Positions 8,249-17,708 of a DNA stretch of 64,000 nucleotides are shown piece by piece (within the stretch, counting starts at the first letter, position 1; every line of letters begins with the position of its first letter). The translations under genes and the position numbers were made by a program. This DNA is from Zooshikella sp050749885 (GTDB taxonomy: Bacteria; Pseudomonadota; Gammaproteobacteria; Pseudomonadales; Zooshikellaceae), in contig NZ_JBOIUB010000002.1 of NCBI RefSeq assembly GCF_050749885.1, positions 186,001 through 250,000 of the forward strand, written 5' to 3'. A model generated the notes under the pieces. It worked only from the letters and a program-made list of their open reading frames with translations. It ran no database searches and was not told the origin of the DNA.

Positions 8249-8474
8249 GGCTGTTCCCTGTGTTTAATCAGGTCTTTTTTCACTTATATTCTGACTTACT
8301 TGGGTAAGATTAGGGGAAAGGGGCTAAACAGGGAAAGATAAAATGAGAATAAAAAAATAACGGATGGAGAATAGACTTCACCCGCTTTAATATATTTGAC
8401 CTAACAAATGAACATCATTATGTAATCACATTTACTTGAGAATTACAAATCAGTTGATATAAAAATCTGTAAAC

Positions 8475-8500
8475 AAAAAAAAGAGGGGCTAATGCCCCTC
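8475..8500 (-). terminator. Rho-independent terminator after ptsG
   Basis: Read on the minus strand, GAGGGGC (8500-8494), a 4-nt loop and GCCCCTC (8489-8483) are followed by an eight-T run (8482-8475). It begins 21 nt after the ptsG stop and marks the end of the PTS operon. Confidence 0.93.
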
Positions 8501-8521
8501 AAAGGTTAATGCTCCAAGTAG

Positions 8522-10300
8522 TTATGCGAGTTGGTTACTCATTTCTTTGGCAAATGCTTCAGCATTTAAGCCAACAAGTAAGTGCAGTCTGTTGTTATCT
8601 AGTTTAACAACTCCATTTGCACCTGCTTGTTCAAGGGCGGCTGTATCTACAGCGCTGCCATCTTTTACTTCCATCCGTAGACGTGTTGTTGCGCAGCATT
8701 CGACGTTACGGATATTTGAGGCTCCCCCCAACGCTAGAATAAAGTTTTTAACTTTTTCTGCTACGCTGGGGTCAAGCGCCTTTGGGCTGTTGCTTACTCC
8801 TCCAGTAGCTGTAGCAGAGTTGGCTACAGGTGCAACGACCTCATCATCACCTGATGAACTTTTCAGGTATTCTTCCATATCTGTTTTGAAGTTTTCAGAT
8901 TGAGGGCCAAAGATCGCTTGGACACCGTTACCCACGACAACACAGCCTGCAGCACCCAGTGCTTTCAGTTTTGCTTGGTCTACTTTAGCTACGTCCTCGA
9001 CAGAGATCCGTAAACGAGTGATACATGCATCAAGGCTAGTGATGTTTTTTCTGCCACCGAAAGCGATAACAAGCTGCTTAGAGAAGGCAAAGGCACCATC
9101 AGCATGTGCTTCTTCCAGCGTGTGCTCTACTTCATCTTCACGGCCAGGCGTTTTCAAGTTGAATTTAACAATTACTGTACGGAATACGAAGTAGTATACG
9201 GCAGCCCAGATAGGACCAATTACCAAGAACCACAGCGCATTAGAAGATTGATTAAATAGTACGATGTAATCAATCAAACCGTGAGAGAAGGTTGTGCCGT
9301 GCTTGATACCCAGTGCGATACAGGTATAGAAAGCAGCACCTGCCAATAATGCATGGATAGCATACAGAACAGGAGCAACAAACAAGAAGGCAAACTCGAT
9401 GGGTTCAGTGATACCAGTCAGGAATGAAGTCAATGCAGCAGACACCATGATACCACCGATTTTAGCGCGGTTTTCAGGCTTAGCAGTATGCCAGATCGCA
9501 ATGGCTGCAGCAGGTAGACCCCACATTTTGAACAGGTAGCCACCGGCTAAGTTTCCTGCAGTTGGATCGTAAGCGATATAACGATGGATTTCACCGCGAA
9601 CAGTTTCACCTGCACTGTTAACAAACTCACCTACTTCAAAGAAGAAAGGTACGTTCCAGATGTGGTGTAAACCAAATGGGATTAATGAGCGCTCGACAAC
9701 CCCGTAGATGGAGAAAGCAAGTCCAGGACTTTCACTTGCAGCCCAATGAGAGAAGCTTTTAATGGCGCCACCAATAGGGGGCCAAATGAAGCTTAATACG
9801 GCGCCTAATAAAATCGCAGCAAATGCAGTAACGATGGGAACAAAGCGTTTCCCCGCGAAAAAGCCTAAGTATTGAGGTAATTTAATACGGTAGAACTTAT
9901 TAAATAAGCCACCCGCAATACCACCAATGGCAATACCACCGAATACCCCGGTATCAATTGAGTTGATACCCATAATTGCTTTGGTATCAACACCATTAGC
10001 GGCAGAAATTACACCCATAGTACCCAACAGTACAGCATAGCCAACGACTGCTGCTAGAGAGGCAACACCGTCATTTTGGGTTAAGCCTAAGGCAACACCA
10101 ATCGCAAAGATGAGTGGCAAGTTACCAAAGATAGCGCCACCCGCTTGCTCCATTACGTGAGAGAGTAATTCAGGAAGCCATGGAAAGTTGGCTGCACCAA
10201 CACCTAACAGAATACCTGCTACCGGTAACACTGATACGGGTAGCATCAGCGCCTTACCGATCTTTTGCAAGAATGCAAAAGAAGACTTGAAGTCGATCAT
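8522..10300 (-). CDS. ptsG: Glucose PTS permease EIICB with extra EIIB-like tail
   Basis: This 592-residue inner-membrane transporter phosphorylates glucose during uptake. The EIIC domain (residues 1-390) is close to E. coli PtsG, with PFGLHHIWNVPF, GITEPIEF and LKTPGRED conserved. EIIB follows, with phosphocysteine Cys426 in LDACITRLRIS. Residues 515-592 form a second EIIB-like domain absent from E. coli PtsG. Its motif ECCATTRLRM places Ala537 where the phosphorylated Cys is expected, with Cys536 one residue earlier, so it may be regulatory or inactive. A strong GGAGGA precedes the ATG. It lies 63 nt downstream of the EIIA-HPr-EI gene and probably shares its transcript. Confidence 0.93.
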   Translation of the reverse strand: MIDFKSSFAFLQKIGKALMLPVSVLPVAGILLGVGAANFPWLPELLSHVMEQAGGAIFGNLPLIFAIGVALGLTQNDGVASLAAVVGYAVLLGTMGVISAANGVDTKAIMGINSIDTGVFGGIAIGGIAGGLFNKFYRIKLPQYLGFFAGKRFVPIVTAFAAILLGAVLSFIWPPIGGAIKSFSHWAASESPGLAFSIYGVVERSLIPFGLHHIWNVPFFFEVGEFVNSAGETVRGEIHRYIAYDPTAGNLAGGYLFKMWGLPAAAIAIWHTAKPENRAKIGGIMVSAALTSFLTGITEPIEFAFLFVAPVLYAIHALLAGAAFYTCIALGIKHGTTFSHGLIDYIVLFNQSSNALWFLVIGPIWAAVYYFVFRTVIVKFNLKTPGREDEVEHTLEEAHADGAFAFSKQLVIAFGGRKNITSLDACITRLRISVEDVAKVDQAKLKALGAAGCVVVGNGVQAIFGPQSENFKTDMEEYLKSSSGDDEVVAPVANSATATGGVSNSPKALDPSVAEKVKNFILALGGASNIRNVECCATTRLRMEVKDGSAVDTAALEQAGANGVVKLDNNRLHLLVGLNAEAFAKEMSNQLA

Positions 10301-10363
10301 CGTGTCCTCCTTCCTTTTTCAAGGAAACTGCTTTTTTATTTAATTTGTTTTGTACTGCTCACT

Positions 10364-12895
10364 TCATTTTTCTAAATTAATTTTTCTTACTTCGGCTGCA
10401 GACTCTAGATTGAGCGCTTTTTCAGCCAGTTGTTGGCAGCTGGCCAGCTTAAGCTCTCGAATCTGAGCTTTTATTTCTGGTATACAAGGAACACTTACAC
10501 TCAACTCATCAACACCCAGCCCGACAAGAAGAGGTACTGCTTGAGGGTCAGAAGCAACAGCACCACATACTCCTACCCATTTGCCATGCTGGTGAGCGCC
10601 TTCAACGGTTTGCTTGATGAGACGTAAAATACCTGGATGGAGGCTATCAATTTTTGCAGCCAGTTCAGGGTGTCCCCGATCCATCGCAAGGGTGTATTGA
10701 GTGAGGTCGTTAGTACCAATTGAGAAGAAGTCAACTTCACGGGCGAATTGCTCTGCCATCACTGCAGTAACAGGCACTTCAACCATGATACCTATTTCAA
10801 CGGAACCAACATTCAGTTTTTCTTGTTCTTCCCGAATGATGGCTTTTGCCTGACGGAGTTCATCAAGGTTGGCAATCATTGGAAACATAATGCGCATCTT
10901 GCAGCCATTTGCGGCTTTTAAGATTGCCCGAATTTGAGTACGGAGAATATCGGGGTAGGCAAGGCCAATCCGGATACCTCGTTGACCCAAAAATGGGTTT
11001 TCTTCGTCAGGTAAGCGCAGGTAGGGTAGGGGTTTATCACCACCCACATCCAGCGTACGGATGATCAGTGGACGATTCTTTCCAAGGGTTTTCGCTATAT
11101 TGCTATAAATAGCAAACTGGTCTTCTTCACTGGGTTCAGTAGTGCGGTCAAGGTAAAGGAATTCAGAACGTAACAGACCAACACCTTCACCACCCATCTT
11201 GACGGCTTCAACGGCTTCTTGCTCATTACCAATGTTGGCCGCGACTTCAATACGGTGACCATCAACAGTTACAGCTGGATTATTAGCCGCTGCTAAATCC
11301 GCTTGGCGTTTTTTAGCAATTGCCTTTTTGCGGGCAATGGCCTCATCAATGGTAGCTTGATCAGGATTTAAGCGAAGCTCGCCTTTGCCACCATCTAAAA
11401 TGGCAGGTGTATTGTTAGCAACTTCAAGTAAATGTTCATTAAGTCCTGCAACATAGGGTACATCTAAAGAGCGAGCAATAATGGCTGCATGTGAAGAGGT
11501 GCCACCAAGTACAGTACATAAGCCAATGACTTTGCTACGGTCCAGATTAGCAGTGTCGGAAGGGGTTAAATCTTCTGCGACCAAGATTGCATTCTCTGGA
11601 AGCTCCATGTGGCTTTCTTCTTCGCCCAACAAACAACCCAATACTCGACGGCCAACATCTCTAAGGTCGTTAGCACGCTGTGCCATTAAATCATTGCTGA
11701 GAGAAGACAGGACTTTAACATGCGTGTTGACAGCAACTTGCCAAGCAAAAGCAGCACTTTTGTTTTGGTCAATGGCGTCATTAGCAATATCAAGTAAGTC
11801 TGGATCGTCTAGTAACTCACAGTGGGCTTCAAATATTTTGGCATTTTCTGCATCACCGTCAGCGGCCATTTTGTGTTGAAGGGCTAAAAGCTGTTGCTTG
11901 CTATGTTCAATAGCGGTTTGCAGCATCTGACGTTCAATAGCAGGTGCTTCACCTGTTTCTGGTACATCAAATTGCTGTTGTTTTTTCTGTACAATAAAGC
12001 CATGAGCCAGGCCTGGAGAGGCGCTTACGCCACATAGCAGGTTAGGATCATCGCTGGTTTCAGGGTGAGGTTTGACACCATGTGGTACCCGCTTTTTCTT
12101 AACGGGTTCCGCACCTTTTTCTCCCAGCCCGTCTAGCATGGCATTCTTGACTTCTGCTAAGGCTGCTTCAGCATCTTCACCAGCAGCAGAAAGATAAACC
12201 TGTTCATTATGACCTACATCCAAACCCATGATAGCCACAACAGATTTAGCATTAGCCTGTTGATCTCCTTTATGGAGGTGAACAGCTGATTTGTACTTTT
12301 TGGCAATACTGCTGAGCACTGCAGCTGGGCGGGCATGTAAACCAGAGGGGTTAGGAATAGCAAAAGACTCGGTAGTCACTGTCTGGCTAGATGCCTCAGT
12401 CGCAGATTCAGTATATTCACCTAAGTGCAGGGTTAATACTGTATCGCGACTGGCTTCAACTGGGCCTTCGGCGTATTGGAATTTAGCAACTTGGTCACTA
12501 TTAGTGATAACAATTTGAGTGAGCAGGCTTGCTGCTTTTGTGGCAACAATATCCATATCAAACTCAATCAGTGCATCACCAGTATTTACTTTATCCCCTT
12601 TTTTAACGAGGGGTTTAAAGCCTTCTCCTTTCAGCATTACGGTTTCTAATCCAATATGTATCATTACTTCGATACCATCTGGAGTAGCAATAGTTACCGC
12701 ATGATTAGCTGAATGAAGTTGACTTACTTCACCGCTACAAGGTGCGAGTAAGCAACTAGTGACAGGATCAATAGAAATACCATCACCCACCATTTTTTGT
12801 GAAAACACTGGATCAGGTACTTCAGTTATGGGAAGTAAATATCCCGTAAAGGGGGCTTTAAGGACAATTTTCTTGGCAGAAACTGCTTGGGGCAT
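10364..12895 (-). CDS. Fused PTS protein EIIA(Glc)-HPr-enzyme I
   Basis: This multidomain cytosolic phosphotransferase passes phosphate from PEP to the sugar permease. EIIA occupies residues 1-150, with His65 and His80 (EVMIHIGL) spaced as in E. coli Crr. HPr occupies about 175-260, with active His187 in PSGLHARPA. Enzyme I runs from about 285 to the end, with His469 in GGTSSHAAI and C-terminal PEP-binding signatures (GEGVGLLRSEFLY, SIGTNDLTQYTLA). The ATG at 12895 is preferred because AAGGAG lies 9 nt upstream. A GTG at 12922 would extend it by nine residues but would place the ribosome site inside the gene. With ptsG it makes a complete glucose PTS. Confidence 0.93.
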   Translation of the reverse strand: MPQAVSAKKIVLKAPFTGYLLPITEVPDPVFSQKMVGDGISIDPVTSCLLAPCSGEVSQLHSANHAVTIATPDGIEVMIHIGLETVMLKGEGFKPLVKKGDKVNTGDALIEFDMDIVATKAASLLTQIVITNSDQVAKFQYAEGPVEASRDTVLTLHLGEYTESATEASSQTVTTESFAIPNPSGLHARPAAVLSSIAKKYKSAVHLHKGDQQANAKSVVAIMGLDVGHNEQVYLSAAGEDAEAALAEVKNAMLDGLGEKGAEPVKKKRVPHGVKPHPETSDDPNLLCGVSASPGLAHGFIVQKKQQQFDVPETGEAPAIERQMLQTAIEHSKQQLLALQHKMAADGDAENAKIFEAHCELLDDPDLLDIANDAIDQNKSAAFAWQVAVNTHVKVLSSLSNDLMAQRANDLRDVGRRVLGCLLGEEESHMELPENAILVAEDLTPSDTANLDRSKVIGLCTVLGGTSSHAAIIARSLDVPYVAGLNEHLLEVANNTPAILDGGKGELRLNPDQATIDEAIARKKAIAKKRQADLAAANNPAVTVDGHRIEVAANIGNEQEAVEAVKMGGEGVGLLRSEFLYLDRTTEPSEEDQFAIYSNIAKTLGKNRPLIIRTLDVGGDKPLPYLRLPDEENPFLGQRGIRIGLAYPDILRTQIRAILKAANGCKMRIMFPMIANLDELRQAKAIIREEQEKLNVGSVEIGIMVEVPVTAVMAEQFAREVDFFSIGTNDLTQYTLAMDRGHPELAAKIDSLHPGILRLIKQTVEGAHQHGKWVGVCGAVASDPQAVPLLVGLGVDELSVSVPCIPEIKAQIRELKLASCQQLAEKALNLESAAEVRKINLEK

Positions 12896-13516
12896 TATTA
12901 ACATCTCCTTCCATACCCACACGGATTAAAAGCCATTTTTGGGCAAGGCATGCTGCGGATATTGTTATATGCAGTCTTTTAAATGCTGCTTAATTTAGTA
13001 AATTCAGTGTAGGCACCGTGCTTCTTAAAATACTTGATTTATCGCAATTAAGCAGGATGAGGTAGGCAACAAAGTGTAAGGATATACGTAACAAAACTCA
13101 GCTTTGTAACAGGAGTATTACAAAGGAAGACAAACTATGATTTGTGTTGCCTAAAAGATACTTACGTAAAAAAGGCGGGGGATTTGTAAAGATATATTTA
13201 ATTTAAATATAAATGATATGAGTACTTTTAAAGTGCTTGGTTCGAAAAAAGTCCTTTGGGTAACAGATGATGGAATAGGGAAACGTGGTTTATAGTAATG
13301 GACCTAGCTTCACTAACACAATACGGAAATAGCGCAGCATTATTGTCAATCTTCGCAAGACGGTAATGTAGATCTACTGATATAAAGAGAAGAGGCTCTA
13401 TAACTGTTAGTGCATGCAAAAACCAGTATACATAATCTGTGGCATAGCGTAGAACAAGAAGCAATAGTAAAGTCCAAAGCCTATTAGGCTTGAATGTATA
13501 TATTAGTGAGGCGCTG
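12896..13516. other. Regulatory gap between PTS operon and SDR gene
   Basis: This roughly 620-bp divergent spacer holds the 5' flanks of both the PTS operon and the SDR gene. It contains the inverted repeat at 13102-13125. It also has an AT-rich palindrome at 13194-13210 (ATATTTAA-T-TTAAATAT). A 78-codon reading frame on the minus strand (13228-13464) has no similarity I recognise and is not called. No RNA gene was seen. Confidence 0.5.
13102..13125. promoter_or_regulatory. Operator-like inverted repeat upstream of PTS genes
   Basis: CTTTGTAA and TTACAAAG are perfect 8-bp inverted arms separated by 8 nt (24 bp in all), about 200 bp upstream of the EIIA-HPr-EI start. The symmetry and two-turn spacing suit a dimeric transcription factor. 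It does not match the Crp consensus, and no regulator gene is adjacent. Confidence 0.4.
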
Positions 13517-14230
13517 ATGTTAGCTGAATTACATCAAAATGTTATTGTTACGGGGGCAGGCAGTGGGCTAGGGGCTGCTTTGACAGCTCAATTGGCATCA
13601 CAGGGATATCACGTTGCAGCATTGAGTCGGAGTGCTGATAAGCTTGAGCGGTTAGTGACACAGTATAAACGGGTTACGCCTTTTGTCGTGGATTTATCTT
13701 GTGAAGAAGAAGTAAGCCAAGTATTTTCTAAGCTTGCTACTTGGGAAGCACCTTTTACGAAGGTATTTTGCTGTGCAGGCTCTGGTCAGTTTGGCCCCTT
13801 AGCAAGTTATAATCAGTCAACTATACAGCATATGGTGAATGATAATTTGCTTAGTATGATGTTAGTTGCTCAAGCCGCTATAGGTTTAATGCGTAATCAC
13901 AATAAAGATACAAATGGAGCATTAATTCATGTTATGTCTAGTGCTGCTCAGGTAGGTAAAGCGAACGAAACCGTGTATTGTGCAATGAAATGGGGATGCC
14001 GAGGTTTTACGGAAGCTTTACGTGTTGAACTGTCAGGAACTAACATACAAGTAGTCGGCGTGTATCCCAGTGGTATGCAAACAGCCTTTTGGCAAAATAA
14101 TGCGGTTGCTCATGATCAGTATGAGCAATACATGCATCCAGATGAAGTCGCAAAAATAATACTGTTAAATTTACAGGAGATGGACAGTTGTTATACGGCA
14201 GATATAGTCATTAATAAAATAAAACGATAA
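13517..14230 (+). CDS. SDR family oxidoreductase
   Basis: This classical short-chain dehydrogenase has the NAD(P)-binding TGAGSGLG near the N-terminus, the catalytic Ser in HVMSSAAQVG and YCAMK giving the YxxxK pair. A downstream YPSGMQT replaces the usual PG motif. An in-frame TTG at 13490 would give 246 residues. The ATG at 13517 is preferred because GAGG (13508-13511) lies 5 nt upstream, giving 237 residues. The Arg/Ser pattern after strand 2 (ALSRSADK) suggests NADP(H). The substrate is unknown. Confidence 0.85.
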   Translation: MLAELHQNVIVTGAGSGLGAALTAQLASQGYHVAALSRSADKLERLVTQYKRVTPFVVDLSCEEEVSQVFSKLATWEAPFTKVFCCAGSGQFGPLASYNQSTIQHMVNDNLLSMMLVAQAAIGLMRNHNKDTNGALIHVMSSAAQVGKANETVYCAMKWGCRGFTEALRVELSGTNIQVVGVYPSGMQTAFWQNNAVAHDQYEQYMHPDEVAKIILLNLQEMDSCYTADIVINKIKR

Positions 14231-14295
14231 ATTCCTAATAATCTAACAGGGATATGTAATAAACGCTAAAATTGATATTTGGGAAGACACTCATT

Positions 14296-14805
14296 ATGTC
14301 TGCACTATCTGTGGCCCTACATGCGCTCTTTAATGATGATGCTACCCGTAACCGGGTAGCAGTGCTGTTAAACCAGTTAAAGAGTGAAACCTCGCTGGAA
14401 AAAACCAATCCTCGGCCTCTTGAAATTGCTGAAGTACCCAGCCCTGATTGTATAGAGTCCGTGGGAGACAGTGGTTTAACCTGTATTTGGTGGGAGTTAG
14501 ACAGCGGTAGAATTGCGTCAAGTGACTTAATTCATGTTCTCGCGAAGGCAGGTGCTCAGCGTTTCTTCTCATACTTTAATGCTGTGGAATACGAGCACGA
14601 AGAGTATGGCAATGATTTTTTCTTTACACTGGCAGGGGATGGAGCCCATGTTCTGGAAGGTGAGTTGCAGGATTTGTTTCATCGGCTGGACCATGCCCGA
14701 GAAAATAACCTATCACCGCAAGCCGTATTGTTAAAAATTTTGCCGGAATTGGCTATTCGTGTAAATGAAGGCTCTGTTTATCTAGGACGTGCTGTTCAGG
14801 TGTAA
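14296..14805 (+). CDS. Conserved-looking acidic protein of unknown function
   Basis: This roughly 169-residue soluble, acidic protein has no signal peptide or membrane segment, and I recognise no family. It has a helical N-terminus (ALSVALHALFNDDATRNR), a central CIWWELDSG strand segment, an aromatic and acidic stretch FNAVEYEHEEYGNDFFF, and a helical C-terminal half. The ATG at 14296 is preferred because GGGAAG lies about 9 nt upstream; a TTG at 14272 would add eight residues. It is monocistronic or loosely linked to ansA, 143 bp downstream. Codon use looks like that of its neighbours, so it is probably a real gene. Confidence 0.55.
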   Translation: MSALSVALHALFNDDATRNRVAVLLNQLKSETSLEKTNPRPLEIAEVPSPDCIESVGDSGLTCIWWELDSGRIASSDLIHVLAKAGAQRFFSYFNAVEYEHEEYGNDFFFTLAGDGAHVLEGELQDLFHRLDHARENNLSPQAVLLKILPELAIRVNEGSVYLGRAVQV

Positions 14806-14948
14806 ATGATTACACAGCCATTGTTGAGTATTTAGTGGGGTAGGAATTTATTTTCAGCCTCTTTACAATGCGCGTCAAAATAACCGTGACAAGGTTATGT
14901 CTACTGTGTCACTGACACAATGGTAAGCCATTAATCGTGGAGCAATGC

Positions 14949-15980
14949 ATGTCTCGCAAGAAGAAAGTTTTTATCGCCTATACGGGTGGCACCATTGGTA
15001 TGAAAAAAACAGCTGATGGCTGGGCTCCTGCACCCGGTTTTTTAGCTGAAATGATGCAAAATAACCCAGTGTTTCATAGCGATATCATGCCAGATTATGA
15101 CATCTATGAGTTTTCGCCCTTGTTAGACTCATCCAATATGACACCACGTAACTGGGTGATGATTGCTGAAGTTGTCGCTCAGCGAATAGATGAATATGAT
15201 GGCATTATTGTGCTTCATGGCACAGATACAATGGCGTATAGCGCATCGGCATTATCATTTATGTTGGAGAATTTACATAAGCCCGTCGTATTTACGGGGT
15301 CTCAGATTCCCATGCTTGAGCCTAGGACTGATGCCATTCGAAATTTAACGAACTCCTTACTTATTGCCGCTCATGAATCAATTCCTGAAGTATCGCTTTA
15401 TTTTGACCAAAATTTATACCGTGGTTGTCGTGCAGTAAAAGCACATTGCGATAATTTATCTGCTTTTGCATCGCCTAATTTTCCCCCTTTGGCTGTTGCC
15501 GGTATCAATATAGAAGTCAATCACCCACTGAAGCGTGCTGAGCCTACATCAGAACATGGCGGGTTAAGCTTACATAAAGAAATGGATCCTTATGTGGGTA
15601 TTCTATGGCTTTTTCCTGGAATAACGGCTGAAGTCGTCAGCAACTTTTTACAGGCTCCACTTAAAGGTGCTGTGATACAAGCCTATGGGGTGGGTAATGG
15701 ACCAAGTGCTGATCCTAAATTTGTTGCCGCGTTACAAGAGGCTCATCAGCGAGGTGTAGTATTAGTGGATTGTACACAGTGTTGGTCTGGACGAGTCAAT
15801 ATTACGGGGTATGCGACTGGAACGGGTATGGCCGCTGCGGGGGTGGTCAGTGGTTATGATATGACCCCTGAAGCCGCGCTCACTAAATTATTTTATTTAT
15901 TTGGTAAAGGCTATTCATCTCAGCAAGTGGAACAGCTTATCCAACAAGATTTAAGAGGTGAGTTAACCGCGCAGTCCTAA
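14949..15980 (+). CDS. ansA: L-asparaginase type I, cytosolic
   Basis: This enzyme hydrolyses L-asparagine to aspartate and ammonia. The N-terminal YTGGTIGM carries the first nucleophile Thr, and VLHGTDTMAYSAS carries the second catalytic Thr-Asp. VFTGSQIPM and RGCRAVKAHCDN are typical of the AnsA branch. No signal peptide is present, as expected for the low-affinity cytosolic type I enzyme. A GTG at 14937 gives 347 residues. The ATG at 14949 (MSRKKKVFIAYTGG) is preferred because GTGGAG lies 7 nt upstream and family proteins start near there. Confidence 0.93.
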   Translation: MSRKKKVFIAYTGGTIGMKKTADGWAPAPGFLAEMMQNNPVFHSDIMPDYDIYEFSPLLDSSNMTPRNWVMIAEVVAQRIDEYDGIIVLHGTDTMAYSASALSFMLENLHKPVVFTGSQIPMLEPRTDAIRNLTNSLLIAAHESIPEVSLYFDQNLYRGCRAVKAHCDNLSAFASPNFPPLAVAGINIEVNHPLKRAEPTSEHGGLSLHKEMDPYVGILWLFPGITAEVVSNFLQAPLKGAVIQAYGVGNGPSADPKFVAALQEAHQRGVVLVDCTQCWSGRVNITGYATGTGMAAAGVVSGYDMTPEAALTKLFYLFGKGYSSQQVEQLIQQDLRGELTAQS

Positions 15981-16362
15981 TAACATGCAATTACAGTCAA
16001 AGTGAATAATTAAGCAATATATAAAGTAGCTGGGCTAAAATGTGGAATTTACGACAGTTTTTTTCTACTGCATGTGAAATACTGTTACGCGTAGTACTAC
16101 TACTGAAGTGTAATTGTACATATTAACACCAGCAGGCCTTTATTAGGCTCTGTAAAAGTAAATAAAAGTTGCTTGTGTGTTCATATGTGATTCAGTTGTA
16201 GTGAAAAGCTGCGTGGTGACATGTTCAACATCAGGGATGGAGCCACACACTGTATTGCCAACAAGGACGATGATAAAAATTAAATGCTGGCAGGTGCGGG
16301 TGGCATTTTACCTGAGTTGGTTTCATGTACTAAATATGGACTTTTTACCTTGAGAGAGGATC
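15981..16362. other. Intergenic region, no gene seen
   Basis: This 382-bp spacer lies between ansA and the PEP-CTERM-like gene. I saw no RNA gene, terminator with a T-run or convincing small ORF. It ends with a good ribosome site (GAGAGG, 16352-16357) for the next gene. Confidence 0.5.
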
Positions 16363-16974
16363 ATGAAAAAACAACTTGCCAGCTTTGCGGTTTTTGCGAT
16401 GGCATTTTTGAGTATATCGGCGGTGCAGGCTGGAATTATTCGAAATGGTGGGTTTGAGTCAGCTGATATTGATGATGGTTGGTATTATGATGCTAATCCT
16501 AAGCCCGTTGAAGCTGTAAAAGATGTAGTGTCACAAGATGGAAGACATTACAAAGCTTCGGAAGGCTCTTATATGGCTAGCTTACCAACAAGCAGTGCTT
16601 TATTAAATAATATGCTGACATGGCATGCGGGGGATAAACTTCAGTTTAAATGGTTGATTACGGATGAGAATGTGGCAGCCACATTTCTTATGATGGAAAA
16701 CGGCATATCAGTTTCTGACCATTTAAGCCTCACAGGAGAGGCAGGTAAGTGGCATACATTTACATTTACCTTTGGTGTGGATGGGATTCCCTTAAATCAA
16801 GCATTTGGTTTTCAAGGGTTTGGTATTCCAGGTAAAGGCCATTTGCTTATTGATGATGTACAGTTACTCGCCGCTAGTGTCGTCAGTGAACCTTTTAGCT
16901 TAGGACTGATGATATCGGTTCTACTATTGTGGCGCCCTAAGCGTAATGAGAATCTTATTAAGCGAATGATCTAA
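16363..16974 (+). CDS. Exported protein with degenerate PEP-CTERM-like tail
   Basis: This 203-residue protein has a signal peptide (residues 1-23, ending VQAG), then a mature domain starting IIRNGGFESADIDDGWYY. That opening is typical of carbohydrate-binding-like beta-sandwich proteins sorted by exosortase. The C-terminus has the tripartite layout of a sorting tag: a short motif (SEP in VVSEPFSLG), a hydrophobic helix (LGLMISVLLLW) and a basic end (RPKRNENLIKR). Canonical PEP-CTERM tags have PEP; here the first Pro is Ser. GAGAGG precedes the ATG. No exosortase gene is in the window. A simple membrane anchor is the alternative reading. Confidence 0.65.
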   Translation: MKKQLASFAVFAMAFLSISAVQAGIIRNGGFESADIDDGWYYDANPKPVEAVKDVVSQDGRHYKASEGSYMASLPTSSALLNNMLTWHAGDKLQFKWLITDENVAATFLMMENGISVSDHLSLTGEAGKWHTFTFTFGVDGIPLNQAFGFQGFGIPGKGHLLIDDVQLLAASVVSEPFSLGLMISVLLLWRPKRNENLIKRMI

Positions 16975-17008
16975 GGAAGAAGAAACGCTTTATTATGTAA
17001 AATACGGC

Positions 17009-17037
17009 AGCAAAGTGCATCACGAATGCACTTTGCT
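17009..17037. terminator. Stem-loop between convergent genes
   Basis: AGCAAAGTGCAT (17009-17020) and ATGCACTTTGCT (17026-17037) form a perfect 12-bp stem with a 5-nt loop, between the PEP-CTERM-like gene and the GNAT gene, which converge. T-runs are weak on both sides, so it may be a bidirectional transcription or mRNA-stability barrier. Confidence 0.6.
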
Positions 17038-17079
17038 ATCTTAGTAAGCTGTTACATTTCAGATAATTACCCGAGTTTA

Positions 17080-17592
17080 TTAATTTGTTTTATTACTTAG
17101 GCGACGAAGTGCATTTCCTGTCAAAGCATAATACAAATGCCCTGATGCTTTTGTAGCCCCAATCGCTTTATAAAAGCCAATTGCAGGATCATTCCAGTCA
17201 AGTACACTCCACTCTAGACCAGCATAACCACGTGATAGACAGATAGTAGCTAACGAAGTAAAAAGGTGTTTTCCGATACCTTTACCTCGATATCTAGGAA
17301 GAATAAAAATATCTTCTAAGTAAATATAACGTTTACCTAAAAAGGTACTGTATAAAGTTTGAAATAAAGCAAAGCCAGCGGGCTGATCCTGATAAAACGC
17401 AAGAATAGTTTCCGCAAGGGGAGAATTACCGAATAAGCAATCATGCAAGTTTTCTGGCCTAGCGACCATATCATGGGGGCGTTGTTCATAGTCGGCTAAT
17501 CCTTTAATCATCGAGTGGATAAGAGGAATATCCTCTGGCTTAGCCCAACGAAGTAACATTTGAGAATCATCAAGTTGAAAAGCTGAACTCAC
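17080..17592 (-). CDS. GNAT family N-acetyltransferase
   Basis: This 170-residue enzyme transfers an acetyl group from acetyl-CoA to an amine. The acetyl-CoA pyrophosphate loop is PRYRGKGIGKHLF (about residues 101-113). The flanking YIYLEDIFI strand and the LEWSVLDWNDPAIGFYKAIGA block are typical of the diamine/spermidine N1-acetyltransferase (SSAT) branch of GNATs. It is monocistronic. The polyamine substrate is inference from that similarity. Confidence 0.85.
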   Translation of the reverse strand: MSSAFQLDDSQMLLRWAKPEDIPLIHSMIKGLADYEQRPHDMVARPENLHDCLFGNSPLAETILAFYQDQPAGFALFQTLYSTFLGKRYIYLEDIFILPRYRGKGIGKHLFTSLATICLSRGYAGLEWSVLDWNDPAIGFYKAIGATKASGHLYYALTGNALRRLSNKTN

Positions 17593-17708
17593 AAGTAGAC
17601 TCCTAACTATTCTTTCTCTTTATTTAAATATTACCGCTTTGTTGCACCCTGTTTAAAGCTTTACATTAAAAATATAACAAGTGACAACGGAATCCATAAA
17701 TCAGCATT

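Noticed and set aside
11481..11879. 132-codon frame antisense to the EIIA-HPr-EI gene, and a 118-codon one antisense to ptsG (8547-8903)
   Set aside because: Both mirror coding regions of conserved PTS proteins; composition explains the open frames.
13228..13464. 78-codon minus-strand reading frame in the PTS/SDR spacer
   Set aside because: No recognisable similarity or ribosome site, unusual composition, and it lies in a promoter-rich divergent gap.
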